From: Ophioderma brevispina
Taxonomy: Eukaryota; Echinodermata; Ophiuroidea; Amphilepidida; Ophiodermatidae
NCBI GenBank assembly: GCA_023653785.1
Contig: JAMKCH010010298.1
Span: 1 to 64,000 of the forward strand
DNA: 64,000 nt
Reading direction: 5' to 3'
Under the pieces are notes generated by a model. The model saw only the letters and a program-made list of their open reading frames with translations. It was not told the DNA's origin and made no database searches. Numbering within the stretch: the stretch's first letter is position 1; each line of letters starts with the position of its first letter. The translations under genes and the position numbers were made by a program. Of this stretch, positions 49,068-59,120 are shown in pieces.

Positions 49068-49325
49068 GGGGAGGGGTCATTATTTACGCCAGGGGGAATG
49101 GAGGATTTGAGAGGGGAACCCGAAAAATTTTTGTAAGAGAGAGGGGGGACGTGAAATTTTTCATCAACGAGAGAGAGGGGAACATGAACTTTTAAATGGG
49201 GAAATCAGCATGATCAAGAGGGGAGTGTGAAATTTTTGAATGGAAGCGAGAGGGGAACACGAAAATTTTGCCGAAAAAAAGTTGAAATCCTCCATTCCCC
49301 CTCGGCATAAATAATGACCGCTCCC
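49068..49325. mobile_element. MITE-1, 258 bp, TA duplication
   Basis: GGGGAGGGGTCATTATTTA at the left pairs with TAAATAATGACCGCTCCC at the right, and GGGGGAATGGAGGATTT with its complement inside. TA flanks both sides (49,066-49,067 and 49,326-49,327). Homologous sequence at 48,655-48,690 and, inverted, at 50,395-50,435 reads through with a single TA. The interior holds about five GAGAGGGGAAC..GAAAATTTTT repeats and no frame. TSD and TIR fit a Tc1/mariner-type MITE. Confidence 0.92.
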
Positions 49326-49343
49326 TAAACAGATCAGTCATAT

Positions 49344-49828
49344 GGAATCACACCACTAAATAAACTAGGTGTAGCAGACGACGTCAGTGCCGAGACAGTG
49401 GTGTTGGCGTCCGAAATATGGCCCTTGCCTAAATGAAGAGTCACAAAATGTTGATAAGTTATGTCTTTAAATGAAATTTGAAATTAATCATAATGTGTGG
49501 ACTAGTAACAAACCATTTAATAAAGAGTTTGTCTGTGCCAGTTTTGTATAATTTCAGAGGGTTTGGGGAAACTGTGCAATTTTAATTTACTAGTAACATT
49601 CAACTAGGCGTCGACGTTTTGAAAACATGCCAATCTTTCGATGCTCCGTAGCTCAAAAAATCAGCCTTCATCATATGACTTTTTCATTTTTTTTTGAAGA
49701 GGTATGGTGTAATCTTCAAAAAAAATCAGTTTTGAAATAACCAGTCGCTTTATAGCCGAGAAATCGACGTTTGGTGAGAGGTCATTTTGTACACAAGGCT
49801 ATGGGGAGTTATTTAGTGGTGTGATTCC
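49344..49828. mobile_element. MITE-2, 485 bp, ATAT duplication
   Basis: The terminal 20 bases, GGAATCACACCACTAAATAA, match perfectly in inverted orientation. ATAT flanks each side (49,340-49,343 and 49,829-49,832), and the empty homologues at 48,678-48,681 and 50,405-50,408 carry one ATAT. No transposase is encoded. Several superfamilies, such as Sola1 and Chapaev, use 4-bp duplications, so the family is left open. Confidence 0.92.
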
Positions 49829-50440
49829 ATATAGAGTGGTTCGATTTAGTTGAAAAGTATCTCAAAATGATTCGTCTCATCACAAGGAATCAGAAAATAT
49901 ATAGTTTGGCATATTTCTGATGTTTGGCAAAAATGTACAGGGGCCAAACTTTCAAAATGCATGGATCTTGACAAAATTGGTGTCAAGTCGCTAATCGTTG
50001 GTATGAGCATGAGCAATCCAGAAAAGTATAGTTTGCAATATCTAGGATGTTTAGTTAGGTGGTAAAATTCGGCGTAAATTTACCCTCTTGTCAAATTTGC
50101 ATTGTTTTGTATGGGAATTGGGGACTACTCGTCTCTTTCCTAAAAAAATATACCAAAACGGAAGATCCTAAATAATGGAAACTGTACATTTCCAGATTGC
50201 TCATGCTCATACCAACAATTTGACACCATTTTTGTCAAGATTTAATCATTTTGAAAATTTGGCCCCTGTTCAATGACCAAACAAAAGTTCAACCTTTATA
50301 ACATTTTCACCTATATCTTACAGATATGCCAAACTATATATTTTCTGATTCCTCATGGTGAGGCAAATCATTTGAGATGCTTTTCAACTAAATTGAACTA
50401 CTTTATATGACTGATCTGTTTAGATTCAAGATTTTGGTAT

Positions 50441-50744
50441 TGTGTTATTTATATATTAGGCATACGGCTTTTAAGGAGATATCGTAAAGATTCTAAAAAT
50501 ATTGTTAGCATTGAGTTTTAAAGGGGGTCCATGGGAACCATATAATCTACTAGACTTTTTGCTAACCTGAGCACTAATTTGAACTTAGTTGTTTCGTGGC
50601 AGACAGACTGCTCGTTCAGCTCCAACTGCATGCAAAAGAGGTGCGTAAATTTCCATCTTCATTTTTATACCATGATTACATCACATATTGCAAGCTATTG
50701 TGTGTATGTGAGTGTGTGTGCGTGTTTATTGTGCTTTATCTTTT
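50441..50744. other. No gene recognised
   Basis: No motif. TGTGTATGTGAGTGTGTGTG at about 50,700 is an imperfect TG microsatellite. Confidence 0.4.
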
Positions 50745-51413
50745 TTCAGGGTTAAAGAAATATTTATAAAATCTACTCTTAATTTATGTTTGTCATCAAA
50801 AACAAAGAAGATTTTTTAAAAACCAACAGACTCAGCAGTACTTTTCATTTTGGGTTTTGATTTTTAATTTATAGTTACTTTTCTGAGCTTGTAGACTCCC
50901 CTTTCTCCACACAATTGAACTTTTGTACTACCTAGTGCAGTAACTTTTCCAGTTAAAAGGTCGTGAGGTTACTTCAAGAACTGTAGGGGAATTGTATAAA
51001 CAAGACTAAGTTTGACTAACCCAAGTGCTTTTATGTATGGTAAAAAAGACAATTCATCCATCGTCACTTTGAACCACTCAACTTGTTCATCATAATATTC
51101 ATGTGAAATCACTTCCAATCTCCTACTCAAGCTAGACGATGACGATGGAGTTGTCAAAATGAATACAATTTCTTCCAACTTTATGAGTTGTTAACCTGTT
51201 TACAGACCATGGAAAGATAAACTACAGGGTACTCTCCCCTATAGAGATCAAACTGGTTACCATGGTTTTACAAACCTCTCTCGATTTCGCTCCACCCTGC
51301 GCGGACTAAATAAACCCGAATCTTTGACAAAGACTAACAAGACACAACAACACGCCCGCTGCCCTGGATCATCCATATTGCATCACCAAAAACATATTGT
51401 GTAAAAAGGTTGA

Positions 51414-51958
51414 AGCAATATTAGCACATTTTTTGAAGAGCGCCCCCAATTTTTCAAAAAAATTGAGATTTTTACACGGTTGCATTGGTAACTGGCTGGT
51501 AAACCATACCTGTGAATGGTTAAGCTCGAAAATGTCTGTGTCTCACAAACGAAGGAATTTTGTAATTAGAATAATTATTATCGGGATCCCGATAATAATT
51601 CCACGGCTGCTGGAAACGGCCTTCCAATGTGAAATAGCCGTGAAATAGCGCCTTGTATACGTGTCTACGCTCATCCATTGGTTGTTTTATTGGTTCAGGC
51701 AAATCAAGTTAGAGGTTATTTTCTCGAGGTGGCACTATTTCATCATGGACGGACATAAACGGAGCATTTCAGCTCTACCGTTAAGTCCAATCTGGGATCC
51801 AAATTCTTATTACAAAAACGCTTATTTTATGATAAATACGCATTTTTAGCATTCTTGTTCGCAGGTATACTTTCCTATAGACAATCACCAACGTAACTGT
51901 GCCAAAATATTAAATTTTGAAAATTAGGGGCGCTCTTCAAAAATGTGCTAATATTGCT
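51414..51958. mobile_element. TTAA-site MITE, 545 bp
   Basis: The left end AGCAATATTAGCACATTTT, on through GAAGAGCGCCCC, pairs with the right end over about 45 bp. TTAA follows the right end (51,959-51,962), and TTGA, a one-base change, precedes the left (51,410-51,413). The related sequence at about 63,843 reads AGGTTAATGATC with one TTAA and no element. No transposase; a Kolobok- or piggyBac-like mover is inferred. Overlapping open frames are spurious. Confidence 0.88.
51573..51600. repeat. Perfect 28-bp palindrome
   Basis: AATTATTATCGGGA followed immediately by its exact complement, centred on GGGATCCC, inside the TTAA element. Confidence 0.9.
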
Positions 51959-52085
51959 TTAATGATCAACACAAAGAAAATCTAAATCTTTCACTCAGAC
52001 CACCTCTGACTAATAACAATGTACATCAGAATCGTGATTGAGCTATATGTAATCCATCCTTGAATCATGTAGTATAGACTATGGG

Positions 52086-52910
52086 ACGTATACCAAATGA
52101 TCAACTGTATAACAAATTCGATTATCCCCATCGGTGGTTAGGGGAAACCAAGTGTAAAGTCATAATAAATGATTACAATTAGGCCTAAATAACCGTTTGA
52201 TCCCGCAAATAAGACTTGTATCTCAATAAAATGTCACATCAATTATTTCCTTTCCCTAATATCAGTGACCAATGGACACACATAGACTTCAGCAAACAAT
52301 GGAGCTGAAGATATTCAACAATCGGCCCGGCAAGCAATGGCTGCCATAAACGATCTACAGCTATGCATAACCATAATAGTATTTTTAAATATATTAACTT
52401 ATTGTTGAGCTTCTACCACAAAATCTACATGGCTAAAATTTAGCCTCAAAATTGAAACCAAAACGAGATCAAAAGGCGGCCAAATACCAAATAATCAAAT
52501 TTGGCTAAATCGGTATACATGCTATTTCCACGGGAGAAATTCACACACAAACTTGCAATTTGTCTTATCTTAAAGTAAAGAGGCATAGGTGATTGCCGCA
52601 ACAAGCTAAAATTTCCATTTTAAATCACGTGACCCAAAAATTCAAAATGGCCGCCACCAAAAGTTAAATACAAATCAGCCTAGTTATACTATTTCAGGGA
52701 TCTGATACTAATGTAAATTGAATTTTGTTTGGGCCGTTACTAAATCATAAGGGCTATCACAAAATGTTGGATATTATGGCTATCAAAATGGCAGCCAGGA
52801 TACCAATTTTGTGTTATAATCACGGGCATTTGTAGTGCCGTCGTAAATTTCACACACAAAACTCAGGAATTTTCTCTTTTTGAATTGTACCAAAAAAAGG
52901 TTAATTTCCA
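52086..52910. other. No gene; two AAAATGG(C/A)-GCC motifs
   Basis: TCAAAATGGCCGCCACC (52,644) and TCAAAATGGCAGCC (52,781) resemble the YY1 core. Similar blocks at 57,710 and 58,000 suggest a dispersed repeat rather than a regulatory cluster. Confidence 0.35.
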
Positions 52911-54624
52911 ATACGCGAATTTTGGTTTGGCACGCGCAATGCATTGTGGGATTCAAGATTTGCCGAAATAGGCAAAGATCCACTTCAGTTTCTAGCGTCC
53001 TATGCTACGTGCTGTTCAGTGTGTACACGAAGAATATACTGATCAGAGTCGGCGATTTTCACTTACATAAAGGAGTGTTACAGTATTTTTTTTCATAAAT
53101 TTCCAGTATTTAATCAAGATTTTGAATTGTATTCCAACGAATCCAGTAATTTTATCGCATGAAAATATGTGAATTACGGCGAGAAATGTACATCCGAAGT
53201 GCACTGTGGTCATTATGCGTCGTTCACATGAACGTCACATTATTATTGAGTAGTACAGGTACGAAAATTGTCACGTAGCGTAACTTAAATAAATAACCAA
53301 CATAATTTTTAAAGAACTTAGCTATTAGCTTGAACTTGTTATATAATTGAAACATTTAGTGCCCAACTTCAACAAACTATTAATAATAGAATTTGAAGAA
53401 ACGTATGCTCAAACATCAGTGAAACGTAAACACGAATGATCAAACATCAATGACAATGTAAATTAATTTAAGTATCATTATGATTAAATATTTAGGGAGG
53501 TGTCAATAATTGTAAGATGCAACTAGGGTGTCGTGGAAGGGTAAAATACCAACAAGTTTTGACGTAGGGGAATCATGTTCAGCATGCCCTGGCATCGTTT
53601 CCAATACAACAAAGTTATGTAGCAAAATGTGTCGACAGAACTCTTATCCACCACGCAAGGCAAGGATAGCTACGATGCTTGGATGATAGGGCCGTGAACC
53701 ATTAAAAATCGCATACGAAAAGGACATTGACCCAAATAGATAGCAACAAGAGGGTGCATGTACACTGATGTAAACAAACCTGAATTTTGGAAAGCCTCTT
53801 TGCCAGGTTAATTTGACAGAAAAAAAATAGTGGAAAAAAGTATAAAGGGAATATGACTGCTGGAGGAAATTGAGTCATGAATGAGGGAATAATATTGTGC
53901 TGCAGGGAAACTTGACATTTTTTTCCAAGCCAGCAAAAAGGTATATATAACCTCAAAAAGAAGATATTTAGCGCATCATTACGTACATCTTATCTCATTT
54001 CATCCATGCATGGTTGCGATAGTATTTGATGACACGTTGACGCGGGTCCACAAATGGTGGGACAGACTGAGGGTCGCGTACCGCATGCTTGATTATCGTC
54101 AAAAACTACGTACTGTCACTGATAGCTGCAATGATTAACCCTAGAAACATGAACATGGTATAAGCGTAGGTCAAGCGATGCCCATTTGGTGTAATAAATA
54201 TCTTATTACTGTATGTTGGCCTATACCATTTAACAAGGTGAAAATTACTACTTTTTTTCTTAGATTTTTCGTGCCATTTCACATTCTGTGATTCCTGTAG
54301 TTTACATCAGGCATGAGCAGTGGCTGATCCGAACTTACAAGAAGCTCTGGCCAATGTTTCCATTTGACACTTTGTTCAGACTTAGCGCTGAATTTATCTG
54401 TAAATAAACTGATCTTTAAGTGAGAAGTAATTATTAAGCTAAGTTGTGTTTTTGTTAGCACGAAATTGTGTCAATTTGTTTGTTACTTCTGGGTGAATCA
54501 GCTGTGCATTCCGCGCCACACAGCTGATCGCCGACATGTAAAACCGGAAGTGGATCTTTGCCTATTTCGGCAAAGCTTGGATCCCACAATTGCATTGCGC
54601 GTGCCAAACCCAAACTTCGCGTTA
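52911..54624. mobile_element. Candidate 1.7-kb element with about 75-bp inverted ends
   Basis: Left 52,911-52,986 (TTTGGCACGCGCAATGCAT, TTTGCCGAAATAGGCAAAG, ATCCACTTC) pairs with right 54,547-54,624 in inverted orientation at high identity. The interior shows only short frames and no transposase. The pair could be TIRs or two independent inverted copies of a short repeat. No TSD was identified. Confidence 0.55.
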
Positions 54625-55096
54625 TTGCATCATGTACCCCCCACTATAGAAAAAGAGATTGGAACAAAAACGGCTGGGTGTGGCCCAATCCAGGTAAGCC
54701 CCCCTTATAGTTACAAAAAAGGCTTGGTAAGACGAGGGTTGAAGGGGCTTTCCTTAATCCACAGCCTCGTCCCCGGTTACCTCGACAAGACATGAGATTT
54801 TTATATCCGTATTAAACTGTTCAGCCACAAAGTATTGTATCCTTTTCTTCCGTGAGTGTGCCTAAGGCACCAATATACGTGCAAATTGATCTGTCTGGAA
54901 AAATTCGTAAGGGTGTATTACAACGGCGGTGGCCTAGCTATGGGGGGCCCGGCAATTATAACCTATTTGCCTCAAAACATGGCACTACGCAACAAAAGAA
55001 CCAACATGAAATGTTGAAATAAAACCTTTCGTGAGGGATATCTAGGTGTGAAAAAAATGAAGGTGCTGAGGATCACGAAATGAACCTTACCTCGTA
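54625..55096. other. No gene; repeat fragment at 55,020-55,085
   Basis: Resembles the dispersed repeat at 14.5 and 41.0 kb near its AAGGTGCTGA block. Otherwise nothing is recognised. Confidence 0.4.
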
Positions 55097-55733
55097 CAAA
55101 CCAAGGGGGGGGGGGGAGTGGTTACCACCCCCTAACGGATGATCCCTTGTCGCCAAAAAACGCCACGAATACGATCTAAACTAAGGGGCCTGTTTTTTTT
55201 TTTTTTATGTAATTGTCCGTCATTCCTGCGGTCAGTTTAGCGAAAAAAAATGGGAAGTAGGTTACCACCTTTCAGGAGAGGTCAGGGTGTCCGGTCAAAG
55301 TCGGAAGGTATGGGGGGGGGGGGTGGTTGCCACTTCTATACTTTTTGGGTTAAAATGCCAAAAATGGTACTTTATGTAAGTATGAGCTATTGTAAAGCAA
55401 ATACTTGTATTTTTTTCTTATTATAAGAGTAATAAAATATGTATGCTATTTGGCCACCCATCATGCCCAATTAATACAATAATTAAATAAATTTGCTGAT
55501 AGGCAAAAACGGTCAAAAACCTCCGATTTTGGCGATTTGCTTTTACAACATTTGCGTCGTAAAAATAAGATCTATTTATGATGTACAATTGACGTCATGG
55601 TTATGTTAAAACTTTATATTTTTGTACTTGATTGAAGAAAGAAAGGACATATGTAGCTAACAAGAGATGTTTGTCGCTTAATAACGAAAAAATCAGGGGT
55701 GGTAACCACCCCCCCCCCCCCCGCTTTGGTCGT
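55097..55733. mobile_element. G-run foldback with GTGGTTACCAC ends
   Basis: ACCAAG, a G run, then AGTGGTTACCACCCC at the left is mirrored at the right by GGGTGGTAACCACC, a C run and GCTTTGGT. Two further GGTTACCACC or GGTTGCCAC words lie at 55,258 and 55,322, the latter after a G13 run. The interior is noncoding. It may be a small foldback element. Confidence 0.65.
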
Positions 55734-56087
55734 GAACGTAGTACAAAAACCCCTGGTTGGACGAGGAGGGTTAATGATGCAAAAACGAAGACATCTCCGG
55801 AAAACATTCGCGGAAATATCTGGAACACTAGGCAGGACAGTGAAAATTATTTTAGGTCTATTAATTTATCATTGAAACGTTGAATGATGGAGAATTTACA
55901 GATTCTGTCTTCAAAATCTAAAATAGTAGCTTTCAATATTTTATTTACTGATTTTGACGGAATATGTTACATTGCTATTCAGTATAACTATTGGTCCATC
56001 CCGCTCCTCACATTTGACATATTTGATGGTAAAACGTTTTGCCGCCAAAACTGTCCATTTGCCGACGACATAATTTCAAAAAAATAC
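55734..56087. other. No gene recognised
   Basis: Short open frames of 71-83 codons with no known domain. Confidence 0.4.
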
Positions 56088-56673
56088 CGGTTCCTCTAAA
56101 TGGCAGACCGCAGACTGCAGACTGATCCTCTAAAAGGCAGACCGCAGACTGTCCTCTAAAAGGCAGACCGCAGATTGCAGACCGCAGACTGTTCCTCTAA
56201 AAGGCAGACTGCAGACCGCAGACTGCAGACTGTTCCTCTAAAGGGCAGACCGCTGAGTGAACTAACTGTACTGAACTAGGTTAAGGGGGTGTTAAGGCAG
56301 AAACTTAGTCAAATGGCCAGTTTTGAGTTTTACCATGTTTAATGGCATTAACATTTTTCTTTCCATATTTCAACAGAATCTATAATATATTCATTTTTCC
56401 TTATATTTGTTCATTTTACTTTTACTATGTTACACATTTTTGACCCCAAAAAACACATGGGTGGAACTGAAAAAGGGCGGGCAATTTCGCGTATTACGCA
56501 AGACGCGTCTGTGTTATTCTATTACCTCTACCGACTATTTTTAAAAATAGGTCTGCGGTCTGCCTTTTAGAGGAACAGTCTGCAGTCTGCCATTTAGAGG
56601 AACAGTCTGCAGTCTGCCTTTTAGAGGAACAGTCTGTGGTCTGCAGTCTGCGGTCTGCCTTTTAGAGGAACCG
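56088..56673. mobile_element. Foldback whose arms are GCAGACTG/TCCTCTAAAAGG arrays
   Basis: Both ends read CGGTTCCTCTAAA and its complement. The left arm (to about 56,256) holds five units of TTCCTCTAAAAGGCAGACCG plus variable numbers of CAGACTG words. The right arm (from about 56,553) holds four in inverted orientation. About 300 bp of unique sequence lies between. AAAAT near each end could be a 5-bp TSD, but this is uncertain. Confidence 0.85.
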
Positions 56674-56844
56674 AAAATTTCCTGCTCGTCGCTGCGCTTG
56701 CCAGGTACATCCCTATTACATTTTTAATATAGACAGTTGTATAAGGGCTACGTACAAGAAATAAAAATATAGGTAAATTACTATAGATCATCTACCTTAA
56801 ATAAGCCAATACTCATTAGGAACTAACGCATGTAACACATCTAA
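56674..56844. other. No gene recognised
   Basis: Short interval between the foldback and the candidate exon. Confidence 0.4.
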
Positions 56845-57252
56845 CCCCATGGTCTAACCAGAGGGTTGCAATCCCACCCCATAATTTCGCTTAACAAAAC
56901 TCCCAATGGTGGTAAATTTGATGGTGTGATTTTAATTATAGACTCACTCCAGCAAAACTACGGTTTTGTACTAGACAGAACTTCAGAAGGGTTTGTTGAT
57001 AGCTCTGACATTCCACAGTGTCAAAGGTCGAACTTGCCGGCGCGGCACGTGATACACTATTTGCACAAACTAGACTCGCGACGCCGCCGACTCAAGATTG
57101 GCCCGTCTGAAAGGGGATTGATAACGATATTACAACCAAACCTATATCGCGAAGAGTTATTTATGGAGAGAGTGATGTGTGCCGAGAAGAATTCGTTTGG
57201 AACCAAACTGAGTCATTTATTCAAGTCAGCTGATCTCAGGAATCCCAATTAA
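56845..57252 (+). CDS. Candidate 3' coding exon, protein of unknown function
   Basis: The frame is open from just after a TAA at 56,842 to a TAA at 57,250. There is no good ATG at the start. A pyrimidine-containing CTAACCCCATGGTCTAACCAG ends in AG at 56,860-56,861, so it may be an internal or last exon joined to code upstream. The translated part has balanced composition and few low-complexity runs, unlike other frames here. Near its start GVILIIDSLQQNYGFVLD followed by GFVDSSDIP has the spacing of cold-shock/S1-like beta strands, which is only a weak resemblance. Later parts include ARHVIHYLHKLD and a basic DSRRRRLK stretch. I do not recognise the family. It could also be a chance frame or part of a transposon. 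No matching exon or poly(A) signal was found close by. Confidence 0.35.
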   Translation, partial: PHGLTRGLQSHPIISLNKTPNGGKFDGVILIIDSLQQNYGFVLDRTSEGFVDSSDIPQCQRSNLPARHVIHYLHKLDSRRRRLKIGPSERGLITILQPNLYREELFMERVMCAEKNSFGTKLSHLFKSADLRNPN

Positions 57253-58173
57253 AGGTGCTTGTTCAGATTTTTGTCTATCGTGTTCTTTCCTGGGACGTGC
57301 ACTACACAATGACCATCAAGTACCGTGGGAAACAAACTTGCGGTTTTTTTATGCTAGACGCGATAATGCATAGTGCAGAACGCCCTATTCACTACTGTGT
57401 TAATATTGTTGGTTAACCATTAAAACGTTCGTTTTTTATCTGTATCTTTGAGAGCTGAAATTTAAGGATGACAATGAGAAAAATACGGCCTTTCATCTGA
57501 TATCAAAATTGTTCTAAAAGGTCCAATCTACCTATACTGAACATAAATATATTTTTGGTAGGTGGCATTGTCTGCCGTATAACTTTCCCATTGGTTTGTA
57601 CCAGGAGTTAGTTTGGGGACAAGCATTATGTATGTGCAAAAAAAAAAATGATTTTTAAAAAGAAAATGTAGGGCGCCATCCTCGTGAAATCTCTGAGTCA
57701 GCCTTGAAAACAAAATGGCGCCTAAAATACCAATTTTGACCACAAATTGACCAATAATTATAAAATGTACAAAAAACGTATATACCCCCCCTAAATGTAC
57801 GAAGGTATAGGCATTTGCAGCTGCGTTTTAAAGTTTCAATATATTGATCGTAATTCAATACTTTAAATGGTCGCCACAAACGCTAAATACAAGTACGCAA
57901 ACCATAAGTTTATTCTTTGGAATATAAGCGTAATCTTAATCATGCATTATTAAAATATTGTTGACCTACTATCAGAAAACCTATGGATTGCCATTTTGTT
58001 CAAAATGACAGCCATGAAGAAATAAAAATGGAGGTCAAAATATTTTAACTAAACATCGACTAAAAATGTGTATTTCACATAAAAGTGGTAGCCATTTTGA
58101 TTTTCCAGCAGTTTTAAGAGAATCAGTAGCTATATATTAAGCTATATTATACAAATATTGGCTGCTCATGAGG
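57253..58173. other. No gene; scattered AAAATGGCG/CAGCC blocks
   Basis: CAAAATGGCGCC (57,711), TCAAAATGACAGCC (58,001) and nearby TGGTAGCCATTTTG resemble 52.6-52.8 kb. Probably a decayed dispersed repeat. Confidence 0.4.
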
Positions 58174-58306
58174 GAAATGGTGCAAAATAACTACCCGAGG
58201 TGACTGGAGACCGTGAGCCTACTATTTTCCAGAGACCGAAGGTCGAGGGAAAATAGTAGACCAACGCGGTCTCCAGTCACCGAGGGGAGCTATTTTGCAC
58301 CATTTC
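58174..58306. repeat. Palindrome P1, arms about 58 bp, GACC-GAA-GGTC centre
   Basis: GAAATGGTGCAAAATA, GGTGACTGGAGACCG and CTACTATTTTCC on the left pair with their complements on the right with few mismatches. The centre GACCGAAGGTC forms its own stem with a GAA triloop. Confidence 0.92.
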
Positions 58307-58436
58307 ACGAATAGAGAGCAGTCAATATTTGTTTTATATAACATATAAAAATATTTCTGTTATTTGAAAAAAACTTGCCAAGTCTCGTCGAGATCAGCTG
58401 CCACCAAAACTCAAGGCTAGTCAAGAAACAAATGCA

Positions 58437-58510
58437 GGGAAAAGTTCCCATAAAAATGAACTATTTCCCTGTGATGGGGAAATAGTAGCTTTTTATGGGA
58501 ACTTTTTCCC
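58437..58510. repeat. Palindrome P2, arms about 33 bp
   Basis: GGGAAAAGTTCCCATAAAAA and CTATTTCCC pair with GGGAAATAG and TTTTTATGGGAACTTTTTCCC-type sequence. The loop is TGTGAT, so it lacks the GNA triloop of its neighbours. Confidence 0.9.
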
Positions 58511-58760
58511 TCTTGTGCAATTTTGCGGAACTAGTCTATAATATTTTATGTCACGTGATATAGTATCCACCAATCAAATGACAGAAATATTTTTATGCGT
58601 TATGTATGTATAAAATTTACTAATTAATATTTAAAGCAATATTGCAATATACACCCTTTAAACCAAAGAAATAATCTCCCACGATACAGTAAAAAGGAAT
58701 CTTTTAAAAAGGCGTCATTTTGAAAGACATAGCCCTATATAGTATATGTTTTCTTATACT

Positions 58761-59120
58761 TAGAGAATAAGGGTATGATTTTGGGAACCGGTACTCTCTT
58801 TACGACGAATTGAACCCAAGGCGATACCATTATTTTAAGTGGAAGAACGAGGCCGGAGGCCGAGTTCTTCCACGCAAAAATAATGGTGTCGCCGGGTTCA
58901 ATTCGTCGTAAAGAGAGTACAGGTGTAGAAGTAATTATTGTCCGGCGTACTCATAGTCCGGGAACAACGGTGAACAATAGGGCAATCGATTCAGTTGACT
59001 CTTACGCAACATTAGTTTCACGCTTTATTCCGTTGTCGTCTATGGAGCCCCCGGACTATGGCTCCCGCCGGACTATATCTGCTTTCACATCGGTTCCCAA
59101 AGTCATACCTTTATTCTCAT
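58761..59120. repeat. Palindrome P3, arms about 88 bp, GGCC-GGA-GGCC centre
   Basis: GTACTCTCTTTACGACGAAT, TGAACCC, TACCATTATTTT and GTGGAAGAAC pair with their complements to the right of GAGGCCGGAGGCCGAG. Pairing resumes after a 170-bp interruption with CGGTTCCCAAAGTCATACC against GGTATGATTTTGGGAACCG. The open frame at 58,883-59,143 is spurious. Confidence 0.9.
58921..59090. mobile_element. 170-bp insertion in the right arm of P3
   Basis: The opposite arm shows that GAGAGTAC should run straight into CGGTTCCC. The insert itself carries TCCGGCGTACTCATAGTCCGGG-type sequence at the left and a complementary CCCGGACTATGGCTCC then CGCCGGA at the right, so it looks like a small TIR element. No clear TSD. 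Confidence 0.7.

Larger units (their letters stand above)
49055..50440. mobile_element. Foldback element hosting MITE-1 and MITE-2 in its left arm
   Basis: With the two MITEs removed, CTTGAATCTAAACAGATCAG, TTAGTTGAAAAGTATCTCAA, GGAATCAGAAAATATATAG and GAGCATGAGCAAT on the left pair with their complements on the right, down to CTGATCTGTTTAGATTCAAG. Arms are roughly 230-300 bp around a central spacer near 50,040-50,180. Partial copies of its arm occur at 42,430-42,600, 44,405, 45,830, 47,660 and 48,640-48,880. Confidence 0.8.
50745..52085. repeat. Dispersed repeat interrupted by a TTAA element, partner of 63,440-63,960
   Basis: Blocks such as AAAACCAACA, CAACAC.CCC, CATATTGTGTA..AGGTT, then AATGATCAAC, AATGTACAT and GGGCTAT/GAGCTAT match 63,480-63,960 in order. 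This copy also contains unmatched sequence, including the frame at 50,969-51,178. Confidence 0.7.
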
